Below are positions 12,901 through 27,900 of a DNA stretch of 64,000 nucleotides, piece by piece. The position numbers were made by a program, and so were the translations under genes. Where the stretch lies: the NCBI RefSeq assembly GCF_035582795.1, contig NC_134372.1:38106316-38170315 (forward strand). The letters run 5' to 3'. Source of the stretch: Mycteria americana (Eukaryota > Chordata > Aves > Ciconiiformes > Ciconiidae). Below the pieces are notes generated by a model that did not search any database, was not told where the DNA came from, and was given only the letters and a program-made list of their open reading frames with translations. The number at the start of each line of letters is the position of its first letter. Position 1 is the first letter of the stretch.

Positions 12901-15900
12901 GCGTGGGCCTGATCCCCGAGTGGTACGAGGCTGCAGAGGGGCTTGCTGCTCCTGCCCATCGCCTGGCCACAGCCTCGGCACGGCAGGCGGGAGAGCCGGC
13001 CACTCCCCACTGTCTTGCAAAAAAACCCCAGTCTGTTTATTTTACATTTAGCTTGGCTCCTTCATTTTTGAAAGGATTAGTAAAAATACAGGTCTCGCTG
13101 GTGATGTTAAAAAGGCCTTTCTCCACGTACAAAGAAACCTTTCTCCATGCAAAGAGCTAGGTGTGATTCATTGGAAGGGAAAAAGGAACCTGATGTATTA
13201 ATTAGGTTTGCCTAAAGTCTGACCCAGTTTGCTATTGTAGCTGCCTACACTATATTATTTTTATATTTCTATTTGTTAAGAAATTAATATTTCCTAGCAG
13301 CACTTGATATACCCTGAGCTGCATTAAAACGCCTTCACATGATGAATTGATATGCAGCGTTGGTTCTGTGATTTGCACTGTAATTCAAGGGGATGGTTAG
13401 AGGAGAGCGGGGGGCTGGCGTTCGCCTGATTGATCGGCCAGCTCGGCTCAGGCAGCCCGCTCGTGTCGAGGCTGTTTCACAGCGAAACAGCCTATGAAAC
13501 TCAGCATGTTATTTCAGCCGATGCATTTTTAAGGACAAAGGACTTGGGCTTCATCGGCACCAGCAGAGCTGAGCTGCCCACGGGAGCCCGGGATGTGGCC
13601 AGCGCTCCCTGGCTGCCCGGGGCAGGGCAGACCGTGGGCAGTTTACCCCAAAACCCTGCATGGGCAACAGGCGAGATGTTTGTGGCGGGGCACTAAGCCC
13701 CAGGAATGCTGTAAAGCCTCAGATATTTTGTCATAAAAGTGGAATGTGCAGGAGGCTTATTTGGTGGAATTTGGTCTGGGTGTATTGTGCCAGAACTGCT
13801 GTTAGAGGCAGGAGACACATAAATGTGCGCTTCCTAGTGCATCTGGGGTCAAACCCTCGCTGTTTCAATATCAGTGGCAAATCTGGAGCTGGCAGCAGTT
13901 GGTGCAGCCGAGATTTCAAGCAAATGCCCTTCAGGGAATTCCCTTGCTCGGGCCATGCAGCCGCGGACGGCAGCACCAGGAATCATTTCCCTCTTTAACA
14001 TCTTTGGCACCACAGTAAAACCCATCACATATTCTAGCTTCACTATTGGTAAATGTGTATAAAGCTCTTTGTTTCAAATAATAACTTCTGTAAGTCATTA
14101 ATACCATGGACATTTATGCTGTATAAAAAGTTAGAGAAATCTTCTTCCTGCGGGAGCACACCGGCAACCTGACCAGCCCCAAGCCCTCCCGACACTTGGC
14201 CCGTTGGTTTCTGATCTTTGCAGGTGACCTCTTGTCTGCCTGATGTACCACTCAGCAGATGCTTTATTTGGGGCCACTGTAATCATTGTTCCTACTTTAT
14301 TTTTTGGCCCACAGAAAAGAAATACTCCTGGTCCTCAGAGCACTGCCCGATCATCCCTCACAAGATGTCTTGCTTGTTGAGAGTAAAGTAACGTTTGGAG
14401 CACTTTGTCCTCTCCCTGGGACCTGCCGTGTCTCTGGCTTTGGCGGCGGGATCTGAACCACACCTGCTCAAGTGGGATTAGCAGTGACCATGGGGATTTC
14501 CAAATGTTTGTGGAAAGCAGGCAAAATTGGTCAAAAGAGCTCGTCTTTTCTTAAACAAAGTATCTCTGTTTCAAAAGCCAGACTCTATCTCTGCTGTGGG
14601 TAGGACAAGTGGTAATGGGCTTATATTGCAGCTCAAGTTAGGCATGAGGGAAACCCTCCAAGCATCATGGGTGGCTGGGAGTCGGAGAGGTTATTTCGGA
14701 GGCTGAAGGTTGCTCCTCCCTGGGGCCGTCGGAGCTGCTCAGCCAGCACCCACCAGCAGCACTCCAGGCCTACTCGCTTCTCCTCCTCTGGGGTAAAATG
14801 GCCTCTCAAGGATTTTTCCAGCTCTCTTGTCCACGATTCAGTATTTCTAAGAGCAGGTTACAGCGTGACAGAGCAGGGACGGTAAAACTTACACAGACGA
14901 GCAGGGCAGGGATGGGCGTGCAGTGCTTGACGTGGATCATGGCAAGCAAACTCGGCAAGTGGCCTTCTCGGGCACCAGAGAAACATAACCTGGAAATAAG
15001 AATAGTAATGCTGAGTCCACTGGGTGTACAAGAACATCTTCAGTATCAGCCATATAATGTCTCTAATCTCAACCGCCCACATCGGTCTTGCCGTGGAAGG
15101 GAGCTGCAGCCTGTGGGTGCTGGGCTGTGACTGGGGAGACGACTAGAGATTGCCTGTGTAACCTGGTGTAAGTTATTTAAACTAGGCCGTTCAGTATATG
15201 AGGCTTTTAACAGTTAATGTCATCTGTGAAATGACCTGCTCTGAGATGCCAAATTACCTCTGACGAGGAGGACCGAAATCTGTCCAGTCCCTGCCTGCTG
15301 GCCAGCGTTGCCTCCTTACCCAGGGTAGGATGAATACTGTGAAGGTTGTGCGGTGATCAGCCATACATAGCCAAGGCATAAAACCCCTCACAGATAATAT
15401 TTCCAGTGTCAAGAGGGTTTTGGATAAGGTTTAACATGCCTTAAGATTTCACTTTTAAGTGCATAACCTGTTACATATGCACTCGGATTTGTTGCATCTC
15501 ATTATACTCATGGAAGTGCTGAGATAAGTAACTTTCTCAAGGTACTTAAGACTTGAGTCATTTCCTCAAAAAACTTTTTACAACTTTTTAATTAAGTTCA
15601 GAGAGGTCAATTAATATAAATAGACTTTATAGACTACAATATAACAGACTTTACAGATTCCAGCCCCGCTACCAGCAGCGTGCATGCAAAGCATCTTGCC
15701 TGAAAGGAGTTTTCATAGCACGGGAATGACTATGTCTGACTGGGAACAGCACCAGGCCCTAAAACCCCTCTTGGAGTGAAGCACGGTTTAGCTTGTAGCT
15801 ACTGGAACTTTATTGCTGTAAAATGACTTTGATTCCACACTAAAGCCGTGCTTGGCTCTCACTGTGAGTTATTCTACATCTGCAGACACTTTCAGTAGCT

Positions 15901-18900
15901 TGTAAGGATTATTTTGCAAGGATTCCGCGATTCAATATTACATTTCCTGATTCGAAACAGAGCAATTCATAACTGAATGTATCCAACATGCCCAACAACG
16001 ACCTCATGCTGTACAACATCCAAAACGTCTAGCTAGCATTTCTTTAGCAAATGCAATTAAAACAGTCCCTCCCCAAATAAGATAACGTTCATAAAATTGT
16101 ACTCCATCTAACCTTGATGAGGTAAAAAGGTATCCATTTATTCCTCCAAATGTAGATAGGGCCACTGAGACTGGCATAACCCAGGAAAAATAGCCCAGTA
16201 ACTTTTCACCAAATGTCTAAAGCAACAGAAGGCAGAGAAACTGAAATACACCGCAAAGCACAGAACCGAAATCAAAGTGTATTTTAGACATCCAGGGAAT
16301 GGTTTACTTACTACCGCCACAGCGTTGGAGGACAAGAGCTCTTGGGGTGACATGGCAGTGAAATATGCAATGTTGGTGAACGTATACACAAATGTCACCA
16401 ATGGGATGGATATGAATATGGCACGAGGTAGGTTCCTAATAAAAGAATTAGGAGGGTAGATAAGAAATTACAGTCACGCACAGTGAGACCACAACAACCG
16501 TGTACGGCCCGGGGGAGGTCACCCAGCTGGGTGGGTTCATCGGCTGTTTCTCTGGCGGGGAGCAGCACTTCCACGGCTCTGACCCACTGCAGGCTGGAGA
16601 AGGCTAAAGGTGCTGCGAAATGCCACGTCTGCAGGGGAGCTCCCTGGAACAAAAATACCACGGGCTCCCTTTGGGCTGTTGGTGGGGATCAAGGCAGCGT
16701 GTTGCTGAAAAATGAAATAGCTGCTTCTCAAAAGCCCTATGTACAGGCACCGGTGGTGGAATAAAATGCCTCGTTTTGCTTTACCTTCACCTGCTCTGAA
16801 AAGGAACGGGATCCTGTTGTTCAGGTGGCTGCCTGGGCCCGTCCCGTGCCGTAAACCTGGTCTGGTCATACAACACCGTGGCAACTTACAGTAGCACAGA
16901 TGTAGATGTACTTGATGTCCGATCCAGAGACCTCCTTAGAGGTGGACACCTGAACTGTTCTGTATCTAACGCAATAAGGCATTTTTCTGTGTGTGTCACA
17001 TTTGGAAAAAAGTTTTTTTAAAAAACGTATTTAACCTTTGTGATTTTGAACAGATTTAATAAAAATGAGAAGTGTTTTTCGTTATCCAATTATTTTTTTA
17101 TATTTTAGTTTCCCCTTAGAGGCTGCAAAAGCAATTTAAAAAAGGCCATTCACTCCTTTTTCTCTTTATTTCTCAACTAAGGCCATATTTGCCTTATTTA
17201 AGTCATAACTTTTCATTATTCAGCTTTGAAATTGTGGTGGTCCATTAAAATGTTGGTGTTTTATTGAGGGAACACATTACCACACTTTCTTTATTCCTGC
17301 CAAGATCTCTGCACGTGCACTTTGCCACTCACTAGCGTGAAGGCATGTGCAGAGCTGCTGGTCAGGCTGCAGCTTTAATTCATTCCCACCCAGGCTGTGT
17401 AATAGCTTAAACTTCTCCTTATTTAATTGCTGTGTGCATTGGATGCCCAGAAATAACTAACGCTCCGAGAGCTGCTCTTGGCATTTGTCATTCCACTTCA
17501 TCAGCTCAGAAATGCTGAAACATTTGAGCTTCGCTTTACTAAACTAAAATTCACTTTCCCTCCAGCTTTCCCAGCCTGCTCATGATAAATCGTTTCCAAG
17601 CCCCTTCCCGAACCCAGGACCAGCAGCGACCCGACGTCGGTCGCCCCGCCGGGCAGGTGCCTGCAGCCACGCTGGGGCGGGGAGCGCTGCCTTCACCACG
17701 CAATGCCTTTCTAATCTTCTCTTTCAGGTGTCTGTGGAAGATCCCCTTTGGGTGAAAAAGCAAAGCGACTTCCAGCATAATTCAGCATTTTTCTAATAGA
17801 AGTGATTCTCCCTATAGATACTCGTGTGGCATCTCATCAATGGTTAATTTCCTGCTATAGAAGCACTGTATGATTGAATAGTGCCATAAAGATACTGCTT
17901 TGTCTACAGGCTTGTTTGATTCAGTTAATGCCTTATGCAATATATTCTTAATTTCAGTATTCCTTTACCTTGCCTGCTACCTGTTCTAAACAAAAAATCT
18001 CTCTCTCCTTTAGAAAGACCGGTCCCATAGACATGGACGGACATCGCTGCAGCTTATTAAATGAATATTACCAGATGGCTCCAATGTCTCAGCACTTCAA
18101 GAAAATGTGGATGGCATGGAAATGGATACTTGCCTGCGGGGATCAACCAGTTCTTCTGTTACATAGTTCAAGAAGTTCCAGCCACTGAACGCAAATGACC
18201 CTTGAAGAAAAGCTAAGGCTAAATGCCCCACGGATGGAGTCATCCAAAAATTGAATGCATTGCTTGGTGTCAGCTCTTCATAGTTTCCTGCACAGAGAGC
18301 GCAAGCAAGAGGTTAAGCCACCCCTACCTACTGAAGACACTGGAAAATAGGTAAACTTTTGCTTTTTATTCTTTATTTTTATTCTTTATTCCTTATTGGA
18401 TTTGGGATTTTATGCTCTTCATGTCACCGTGGGCTGGCATTGTACTTGCAGTGCTTTCTGCGGCACAGTGTCCTGGGGAGGCAGCTCGGGCTGTACGCAG
18501 AGGCATCCCTCACTGCCATCTGTGCCGTGGCGCTGGCCTCACCCCCGCGACTCATGGGACCCTTTGCCAACCTGCACTGTCTGTGCATGGCTCCTTGGCG
18601 GGGTAAATTCCTACCTGTTCTTAGTGTGGTCTTCTTTTACAAGCATTTGTTGTTGTTTAGTAGAAATACTGAAAAATAAAATGTCTATGGGGCTGGAAGA
18701 TTTTTTAAGATTGTGGGACTATTACCACTGAGAAAACAAGTTTTCTGCTCTCTGTAAATGTCATATTGCATCTTCCTTTATATGACTCATAATATACATG
18801 ATAAAAACATTGTGACCCTTTTGTGTTTTCTGCTTTCCATTAAGTTGGTGAATCAGTGCGATTTTTTTTTGCCTATTTTTAATCTTATAAGTGACTTTTT

Positions 18901-21900
18901 GTAGGAAACTGGACTAGTGCTCAAAATGAAGCAGGTGTCTTCCTGCCCTGGCCAAGGCATCGCTTATTCATTTTACACCCAGAGCACTTCAAATTTAAGG
19001 AAAATACAACACATTAAAAAAATTCAGTAACTATTGCGAAACACCCTCAGCTGCCCTCCTTTATTCTACCAAAACCGACAAGGCGGGCCGGACAGGGACT
19101 TGTTTAAGGGCATACAGCTGATTTCTCTGTTGTGCCATCCTTTCCACAGCTGTGTGAGTACACAGCCCCGCAGCTCTGCTAAACTCAGCGCTCCTTCGGG
19201 TCGGTTTATAAGGAGGAAACAGAGCAGTAAGCGGGGAAAATCGAGTCTATCAACAGTACCATACCCGTGTTAGAGCTGTCTCACAGAGTACCTTTAAAGA
19301 TCTGTATGAAGCCCACAGTAATGATAAGGGCCAGGGCTAAGAGTTTTCCTGCTGTAAATATATCCTGAATGCGCGTTGCCCATCGAACGCTGGAGCTGTT
19401 CACCCAGGTCAGGAGGACTGGAGAGCAAAAGACTGAATTCAGTGAAATGAAATTATGTTTATTTAAGAACACACAAAGCATTGAAAAACACAGACTGACG
19501 TGCACGTTCCTGCGGGGAGCTCTAGCGTGGCCGGGAGCGAGGGTGAGGAGGAGCGTTGCCTTGCCCTAGGAGATTCCCAGCTGCGGGGGCATCCCTGGCA
19601 GCCAGCAGCCTTCCCCGCTCGGGCGCTGCCAGTCGGGGCTCCCCCCAGCTCTAGCTACTGTGCCCGAGCAGTGCTCAACGTGCAGGGATCACCGCCTCCT
19701 CGAGGAAACGGTGAACGTCTTCAGTCTCTGTAGCTCTGGTTTGCTTTTGCTGGCTCCACAAGTAATTAATGCCGAGCCGGTGGCGTGCTGCGCTTCCTAC
19801 ATGCTTGCATTTGTGAATGTAAAAGACTAGGAAGGGCTCAAACGGTGGTGGGTGGCCTGTGCTGGTGGGTAACCTGTCCTGGTGGGTCACCCATGCCGGG
19901 CGCCCATGGCTCTGCAGGGAGCACGGCACTGCCCCATCCCACAAGCTCACCTGCCGCAATTTTCCCCAGGACCTGCAGGGATTCGGGTGCTGTTGTGCCC
20001 TGCTCCAGCCCACTGTGCTTGCTGCAGGCAAGTGGGAAGGGACTGAATATCCTGCACCGGTCATGGTGCCCATCCTGGGACCTCCCTGCTTGCCTTTTGG
20101 GTTGTGGCTGTGACCCCAGCCTGGCTGGAGCGGCCCCTCAAGTGGTCCCATGTAAAACCGAGGCAAGCTTTGTGTGTGCGCAAGAAGCAAATACTCACGT
20201 AAACACACCATGGAGAGGATCCTGGAGGCATTATAGGGGGGGATACAGTTAGGGAAGACGGGCTGCAGGACATAGTTTGAGAAGGTCAGCGCAATGACGG
20301 CCAGACTGGTTGGGTACATGATAAGCACCGCGCTCCACAGCAGCAGAAACCTGAAAAGAGAAGAAAAAGCACAAGAAAGCAGTGCTGGGGGTGTGCCGGA
20401 GGAGGTAACGCACGCTCGGCCGTGCAGTGCTTCGGGACAGCTCCCGAGGCATCAGGACCAAGCACCTTTGTCCTGGTCACACCTAACAGTCACCTACTCG
20501 TGCCTCCCCTCATCCCTTTTCCCATGTTCCCAGCACAATCTGGATTTTAAAGTAAACATTTTTAAGCAAAGCACAGTTTAGGGACGTATGAAAGAGTGAG
20601 GATTATGCCTAGTGGCACACTTTGATTTAGCTCTGTATGTCAAAGTGAAAGCATCTCTGTGGCTCCTGGGCTGACGCGTTACTGCAGCAGATGGCAGTCC
20701 CTACACTGAAGGCATCTCTGAAGGGTTTCAGCAGGGTCCCCAGCTGTGGGCCAGCTGCACTCTCAGGGCTGCTACCGGCTCCCCACCGGTCACTGGGGGG
20801 GTTTCTTGTCACCGTTCGGGTTGGCTCTGCAACCTGGGCCAGGGCAGCTTAGTGCTGCAGTATTCTGCGATCATTCAGCTGGGATCCACCCAGGCTGGTT
20901 GTCTGCCTCCAGCTGTGGCTGAAGGTCATTGCACCAAACGAGGTACCCTTGCAAATATAAAGTGTGAGATATTTTGGTTTCTCACTCTGGGAAAAGGAAA
21001 AACAAATACTTATCTTATAAAAGCAGCAGTGGATCTGGTTAGTGTTTTAAAATATTTGAAGTATTATTATTTCTGTAGTGAGTAGTCATTGCAAGAAAGT
21101 GAAATCCTTCTTGCCATGTACATACACGCACAGATACATACACATTAATTCATTCATATACATGCACAAATGTAATGTGCAGGGATGCTGAGCACAAATG
21201 AGGATCAGAAATGATATTTCCAAATAAGGCAGTATAATTTCTAGATTACATGGGTTGCTCTTTTAAAGGCTGCTTCCTCCCAGCGTGCTGCCTGCTGCCA
21301 GCCCCTTAAATCTGGCTCAGCTGGGGGAGTGCTGCTTGCTGGGTGCTCCTTGGGCAGAGGTGGTGAGTGTCTCTCAGTCCCCTCCTTTACTTTGCTTTGT
21401 TGTTTCTGAGAAGTATGGGGCAATCTGATGCTTCCTTTTTCTTATTAACTACTAGGGAGTTAATTTGGTAAACTGGCATGATGCAAGAGCTGGTTACCTT
21501 CCCAAATGGCACTATTGTTTTTAAAACTCAGGAGGTTCTTTTGTTTCTCTTTATTTTGTTGTGTGACTCCTTTTTTTTTTTCAATTTCTAATGTTTTTCA
21601 TCGTGGTTCACAGCAGTTTCCTCCAGTAATTACTTTGTGCTATTTGATGCTGCAGGTGGTGTACTCAGTTTGGGGTAGCTCTGCAGACCCTGCTTGCTGG
21701 GTGAGTTAACCCAGCTGGTCCCCACCGAAGACTAAATATGACTTAAAGACTGCAATAATAATTTGGTGATAGGGTTAGGATGCTGGTGGTGCTGAGCGAG
21801 GTCAAGTTCAGCCCTCATTGCCCCTGCACGAGCCCCAGCTGTGTGTGCGGGGCGGTGCTGCTGGCAGGGCTCGGGCAGAGCTGCACGCCGGGGGCTTTGG

Positions 21901-24900
21901 TGGGCAAAGGCCACCAGCTCTTCCCTGTCACATTTATCTTAGCCCATACAATTTATGTAGGCTGAGAACTGTGTTCAGCTGAAAATGTTTAGTGGGGAGA
22001 GTGACTCTGAATATTTCAGGCAAAATCGGCCCTTGCTGCTATGTTGTAATATGGAGTGCAGTTGGTATATATAATAACAGTTGGTATTGGGTAGAATATG
22101 GTTTAATGGGAATGTGAATAATTCAATAGATTTCTGACAGTCAATTTGTTTCATGCTGAATTGAAATACATGCAGGACTGATAACACCAATTAAAGTAAA
22201 TGCAGAATTTTAGCAGAGAGTGATGAAGTTGCACTGTCAAATGGGAAGCTCAAATGAGAGATGGCATTAAAATAAGAAGGAAGCTTGCCTAAGATGTCGG
22301 CGCACTTCTATCTTGTTTTTCCAGGTCAGTTTTAACCAAAGCCTGGTTCTGAGAAAGATATTGACGCTGGTCACTCAGCTCACGTTCATGCCCCTGAACA
22401 TCCAGCTGTTGCGGCTGGGGCTGCACCGCTGAGCACTTGCCTTGCTCTCGCAGAGCCGTCGGCAGCTGCCAAGGGTGGGATGAGGAGCTGGAGGCCCAGC
22501 CAGCTGGGGATGGCTGTTCTTGAGTTAAATTGCTCGTGGGGAGGTGGCATTTGCTGTGGCTGGCAGGCAGGAATTAATCCCAATGTGATTACCCAACACT
22601 CTGTGTCTTCTAGGAAGTCTTTGCTTTTAAAGCACCGCCTTTTATCATCTGTTGTGTAGGAAGAGTTAAGAGTACAATTTCCTTAGCAAAGAACAACTGT
22701 TCCAGATCAGCTATAATTAATTAAAGTGACACAGGGCTGAAATTTCCTGCAGACATAACTGAGCTTCAGATGTCCTTGCTATCGCGGTGCACACAGTTTG
22801 ACAAAATGAGGTGCAAGCTGAAGGGCTGGAGGTGCGCTTTCTGCCCTGGCAGTTGTGCAGAGGGAGCGTAACCAGCGCTGGGACCCCAAAGTCCAGCTTG
22901 AAGCAGGGAGAAGTCATCGTGGCACACCTGCAGTTTCTTTGCCTGTCTTCAAATGGAAGCTGGGGGAATTACTGCCCCGAGGGCTGAGCTGTGGCACGGA
23001 GGGTGTCAGGAGCCGAACCCTATCTGATAGGCTTTCACAGTTACTCAGTAATTCACAGCACTGCAAGAACCCGAGAAGTTAAATTTCTCTCGTTGCTGAC
23101 TAAGAAGCGATCAGACCTTTAGAAGCAGGCTTGAGACAGCTGGATGTAGAGAAAAAGGAAGGTGTAGCTGCTCTTGTCATCCCCCCCCGCCCCGAACACC
23201 GGAGTTTGTGTGGGAAAGCTGAGCTCCTGCATGGGCTGATGGCAAAAGGGCTGGTAAAATAACCTCCCTGCCTGTATGCTGAGCAAACTGTGGTTGTGCG
23301 TAACGAGCGTCAATAGCTGCTAGCTGGATGGTCTCTGCTGTGGTTTTTGTCGTTGAGTCTGATCCAAAGTCCATTGAAGTTAATGGCTATCCTCCCATCA
23401 ATGTGCATGCGCATTAGATAATATCACTAATTAGATTTTTTCCCCCCACTTTAGGAACATGCTGGAATAAGTGACAATCTGTGGTGGGACATGCTGCTTT
23501 TGGGAAGGTGTGGCATTCACGTGGAAGTGCCAGTCATCCCTGGACGAAAACTGAATTTTTTGCAGCTATCTCTGCATACTAATTTCCTCACCTGTGGAAA
23601 GAAATGAACAGCATGGTTTGATCTGGGTCTCTAATAGTCTAGTGGACTTTGTGAAATTGGTTCTCAAACATGTATTTGGGATATGCCTGTACTCCCAAGA
23701 GGATCTCGCATTAGATATTTTATATCACGGAGTCAAAGCAGCCTGTGAAAATAGAAAATTAGAGTGTATCCTACTTGTGTGTCATTAACAAAAGAAAATA
23801 GTTTGAAATAGACGCTGTAGTACAGATCACCTTATCAGGGGAAAAGCTGAACTGGTTTAAGAAAGTTGGAGCTAGTTACAATATTATTGATATTATCCTA
23901 CATTGCTGAAAGAAGTATTGCCTTTGGAAACTTTAGATTTTTGTAACAACAGAAAGGAAATATAGAAGTATATTTGAAGCATGTTTTACTTGCAGTTTGG
24001 AGTGACACTTATCAAAGCTTTGGCTTAGAGCTCTCTGCTGGTTTCAATACTACTGATTTTTAGTAAGGACGTATGTCATCAGTCACTGCTGGTGAGGCAG
24101 CTGCGTTAGTTGCAATGTTATTGCTGAGCATTCAGAAGCAGTTGTGTTTATCAGAAATGCACTAGTGAGTGTTTCATGAAGCTGAATTTATGAACTGTCT
24201 TCAGCAAGAATACATATTAAACCTATTATTTAGTATTTTGGGTAATGTTTTTTTTTTGACCTGTACAGAGACGCAAGCCCATATGCATGTAGGATGAGCT
24301 GTGCTCAGACGGCTCCAGCAGCATGGGACGTGGCACATTCCCTGCAGTTAGTGTGCTCATACACAAATGCTATTTAAAACCAAGATGATTTCTAAATGAA
24401 GATGAAAGCGGGAAGTCTGCTTTCTGGCCAGACCAGAGCCCAGGGCAACAGGAGCCCTCCCTCGCCTCTTCCTTCTCCCCTGGCCGGAGCTGCGGGGCAG
24501 TGTCCCTTCTGCAGGGTCATCTCCAGCTGAGTTTTGCCATCGCCACTGCTTTCAGCAGCATTTCACACACTGCCCTTTAGCTGTACTTGGACTCGGAGGA
24601 GGGCTGCTGCTCTGCAGCCGGAGCTTCTGCCAGCTCAGGAGATGCCCCTGTCCTGCCTCCCTCTTTTATTCCATTCACCTTCTTACATTACACCTAGCAG
24701 TGTTATGATTTTTTTATTATTATTTACACAATCAACTATCAATACTGCCAGGCACAGAAGCTGGGGTGCATAGTACTCCAATGGTTGTTACGATCAAATA
24801 GTACTTCTTCTGTTTCTTATACCTATACAGGAAAACATAATAAACAGGAAAGATTTTGGGGGGCAGGGACAAGACAACAGAAGAGAAGAGGAAATGTCAT

Positions 24901-27900
24901 GGTCTGGGTGGGTATGGCACGTGCTCCTATAATAAACATCTTTGTTTCAATAGACCAAACCATCCAGATTTGCCATCAGGGAAATCCTTTGGCAGATGCA
25001 CTAAAGCTTTGTGTGCTGAATTTGATGGTCTTTGCTGTAGAAGGATTAAATCAGAAGAGAAAATCGAACTTTTGGAGAAGCAGTGGTTTTTTTCCTTGGG
25101 GGAAGCACAGTGCAGGCTCCCAAAGGGCCCCTTTGAGCTCGGAGCTCCACGCGTGAGTGCCAGCAGGGGAATGGGTGCGTCCGAAGTGGAAAATTGAAGG
25201 TGCTTGTGAAAGTTCCCCAAAGCTGCAGGCTTTAGGTGGTGGCTCAGCAAAGTGCAGTAGGGTGCAATCCCAGCCTGGCTTTACTGGAAAATGACTTTTT
25301 ACACCAAAACCTACCTGGAGGCTTCTTGCCTAAGGCAATCCCTTGTCACACTTATGACATGGTTTATTTTCTTGGGAGAAAAGGTAAAATCTCTTTGCAA
25401 AGCAAGAACAGGAGCATTGCTTCCTTTCAGGTAACAAGGTTGTGCTTTTTTGATATCGCTTGTGCACTGCAAGCCTGGACACCAAGTGAGCTGCTGCAGC
25501 AGAGAGCTCCCTGCTTTGGGAGGCGAGAGCATTGCTCTGTCCCCAGGTAAATGCTGGGTAGTGATCAGTCAACGGGTGTGTGGTTTGTCACAGCAATTGC
25601 ATAGCCTGGTGCTTTTTGGTACCACGGAAATTCTCTGAATGCGGCACAGAGGGTGAGCTGAGGAACAGCTAAAGCCAGGTTTAGTGGTTCTTCATTTCTA
25701 ATTACTTTCTTTTTCTCCCCTGGAAAGCATAGTCCTTTTGGTTTTGTGAAGCTCTGGTGGTTTCTGGCCTCCCTCACAGCGACATTCCCGGGACAGCGCT
25801 TGTGACTGCTTGTGCAGTTTTATGCTCTGTCATATTCATGGTCCTTGCTTGCAGATCCCGTTCCGGGGAGCGATGGGGGAAGCTGCTAACTGCCTGCCGC
25901 AGCGGCCTGGGGGAGCGGGGCCTTTGCCCGGCAGCTCCTGCCCCCCCTGAGAGAACAAACCTCAGTGAAGGCAAGCTGAGATTTTGGCTAACCAAGCCAC
26001 TGTTGTTGTTACCTCAGTCCGTGCTGCGATGCCAGTGTAATTTTCTATGCAAAGTGGGACAACGTTCAGAGGAGCGATTCCTCCCACTGAAGAAACGTGG
26101 ACTTTCATGAGAACTAGTATAAGGCAACGGCTTACGTCTGACAAGCATCAGGAAACTCCCTTGTCACCTAGCACGTTTTCAGATGCTGGCTGTGCCCAGC
26201 GCCCGGGTGGCACTGAGCCGAGCAAGCGGGCAGCCCACGGGACGGGGTGACAGCCTGCCGGTGTTACGCCTGTGCTGATTTACTCTAGCTCAGCAGCCAG
26301 CTCAACTCTTACGAGCTTGTTTTCCATCTCAAATGAGAAGGCATATTGTTTTCTTTTTTTTTCTTCTTCTTTCTCTTTCTGGTTTGCAGTTATGATGCTT
26401 ATTTTCCACAAATAAAACACCAACATGTGGCACGGCCTCTTTACTTGCAAATGAGCAAGCTGGCCAGAAAGTTTTGGTGCTTCTCTAGTGAGCTGTGAGT
26501 GCAAGCTATCAGTTTCGTTTTTCTTGGAGACACAATAAAATGTACAGTCAAATATAAATTATGACCTCTTCTCACTTGTCCCTTCCTCCCTTAGCCACAC
26601 TACTCTGTTCATGGTATTTTCAAAGATAAAGCATTCCCTGAGTTAGTATTTCCTCCTCTTTGAATTTACAACACTTATTTTGTACACTTGCAGTAAGTGA
26701 GGCAGCGCTGCAACTGGGCACCTGCACCTCGGATGCTTCTGTGGGCAAATCGCCTTCTCCAGCAATTTTCTGTATTCTACTGTAGGGAGGTCTCACAATG
26801 TAATGCCATGGAAATATTTGCTGCCTTCTGCACTGGTAGTTAAAGTAGGGCTTTGGTTTATGGTAAGTAGCTCCAGCCTGGCTTCCCTGATGCATGAAGC
26901 TCCTCAATACAAGGTACTGATCATATATGGCTGGCACGCAGGAATGTTACTTGGACACAGCATCATTTACAGCCCTGTTCTCTCCTTTCATGGACTTTAT
27001 TGAGTCAGAGAGGGATGTGAAAGCATCCGTAGCTCTGCGTAGGGGCAATTTGGTATTTCTAATGAGAGCAGAAAGAATGACTTTGCAAAAGCATTTTATT
27101 GACAAACGTTCCCTGTCTCTTCCAAGTCAGATATCTTTTCCACACTTAATATACTTAGTATAAACGTGTTTTCAAATTACTTTATAGAGATAGGGTACTT
27201 ACCCAGCTAACCCACCAAAAATCTCTGTGACGTAGGAATAATCCCCTCCTGATTTGGGGATAGTGACTCCCAGTTCGGCATAACATAGCGAGCCAAGGGC
27301 AGCCACCCCGCCGCCAAGTACCCAAATAATGAGAGCGAGTCCCACCGAGCCGGTGTGCTCCAAAACTCCTTTTGGAGAAATAAAGATCCCAGAACCAATG
27401 ATATTACCTGGAAAGGACAAAAGGTTTGCAGTGAGGTAAAAGAAAGCGAGAAATGCACTTTTATTTTCTTTTTTTATTAAAAAAAAAAAAAAAAAGGGCA
27501 AACAAACCCACAGCTCTCACCCAACCAAACAAGAGCCGCCCACCAAATCCTCTCTTCTGCATTTTGCTTGGTTGTATTTTATCTGATTACGCCCTGGGGA
27601 AAGCGTTGCCATTTATCAGCAATCAAGGACGGTAAGCGCGTGCTCAGCTCTGCTGAAGCATGGTAAGACTCGGGTGAGCATCTGTGTTTGCAACTAGTGG
27701 TTTTGTGGCACAAACTCAGACAGCTGCTGTCACCTGCCATGCCCAAGTATTTTATCGAAAGGAGTTAGAAGTGTCTTTGTACTGAAGATTTTCATCTCCT
27801 GAGGGGAATCTAAACAAGATAAGGCCCATCTTCGGAGGGGTGGGACGTCAAGAAACCCTCTGTAGCATTATCTATAATGTAGGGGCCAAGAGGTGCTCTT

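Noticed and set aside
18124-18133. GT donor (GTATCC) for exon 5
   Set aside because: It adds four bases and shifts exon 6 out of frame. The GC donor keeps all later exons in frame.
19675-20328. 217-codon minus frame taken as a single exon
   Set aside because: Only its first part (to 20199) is SLC7A10 exon 3. After the GTGAGT donor it reads through GC-rich intron 3.
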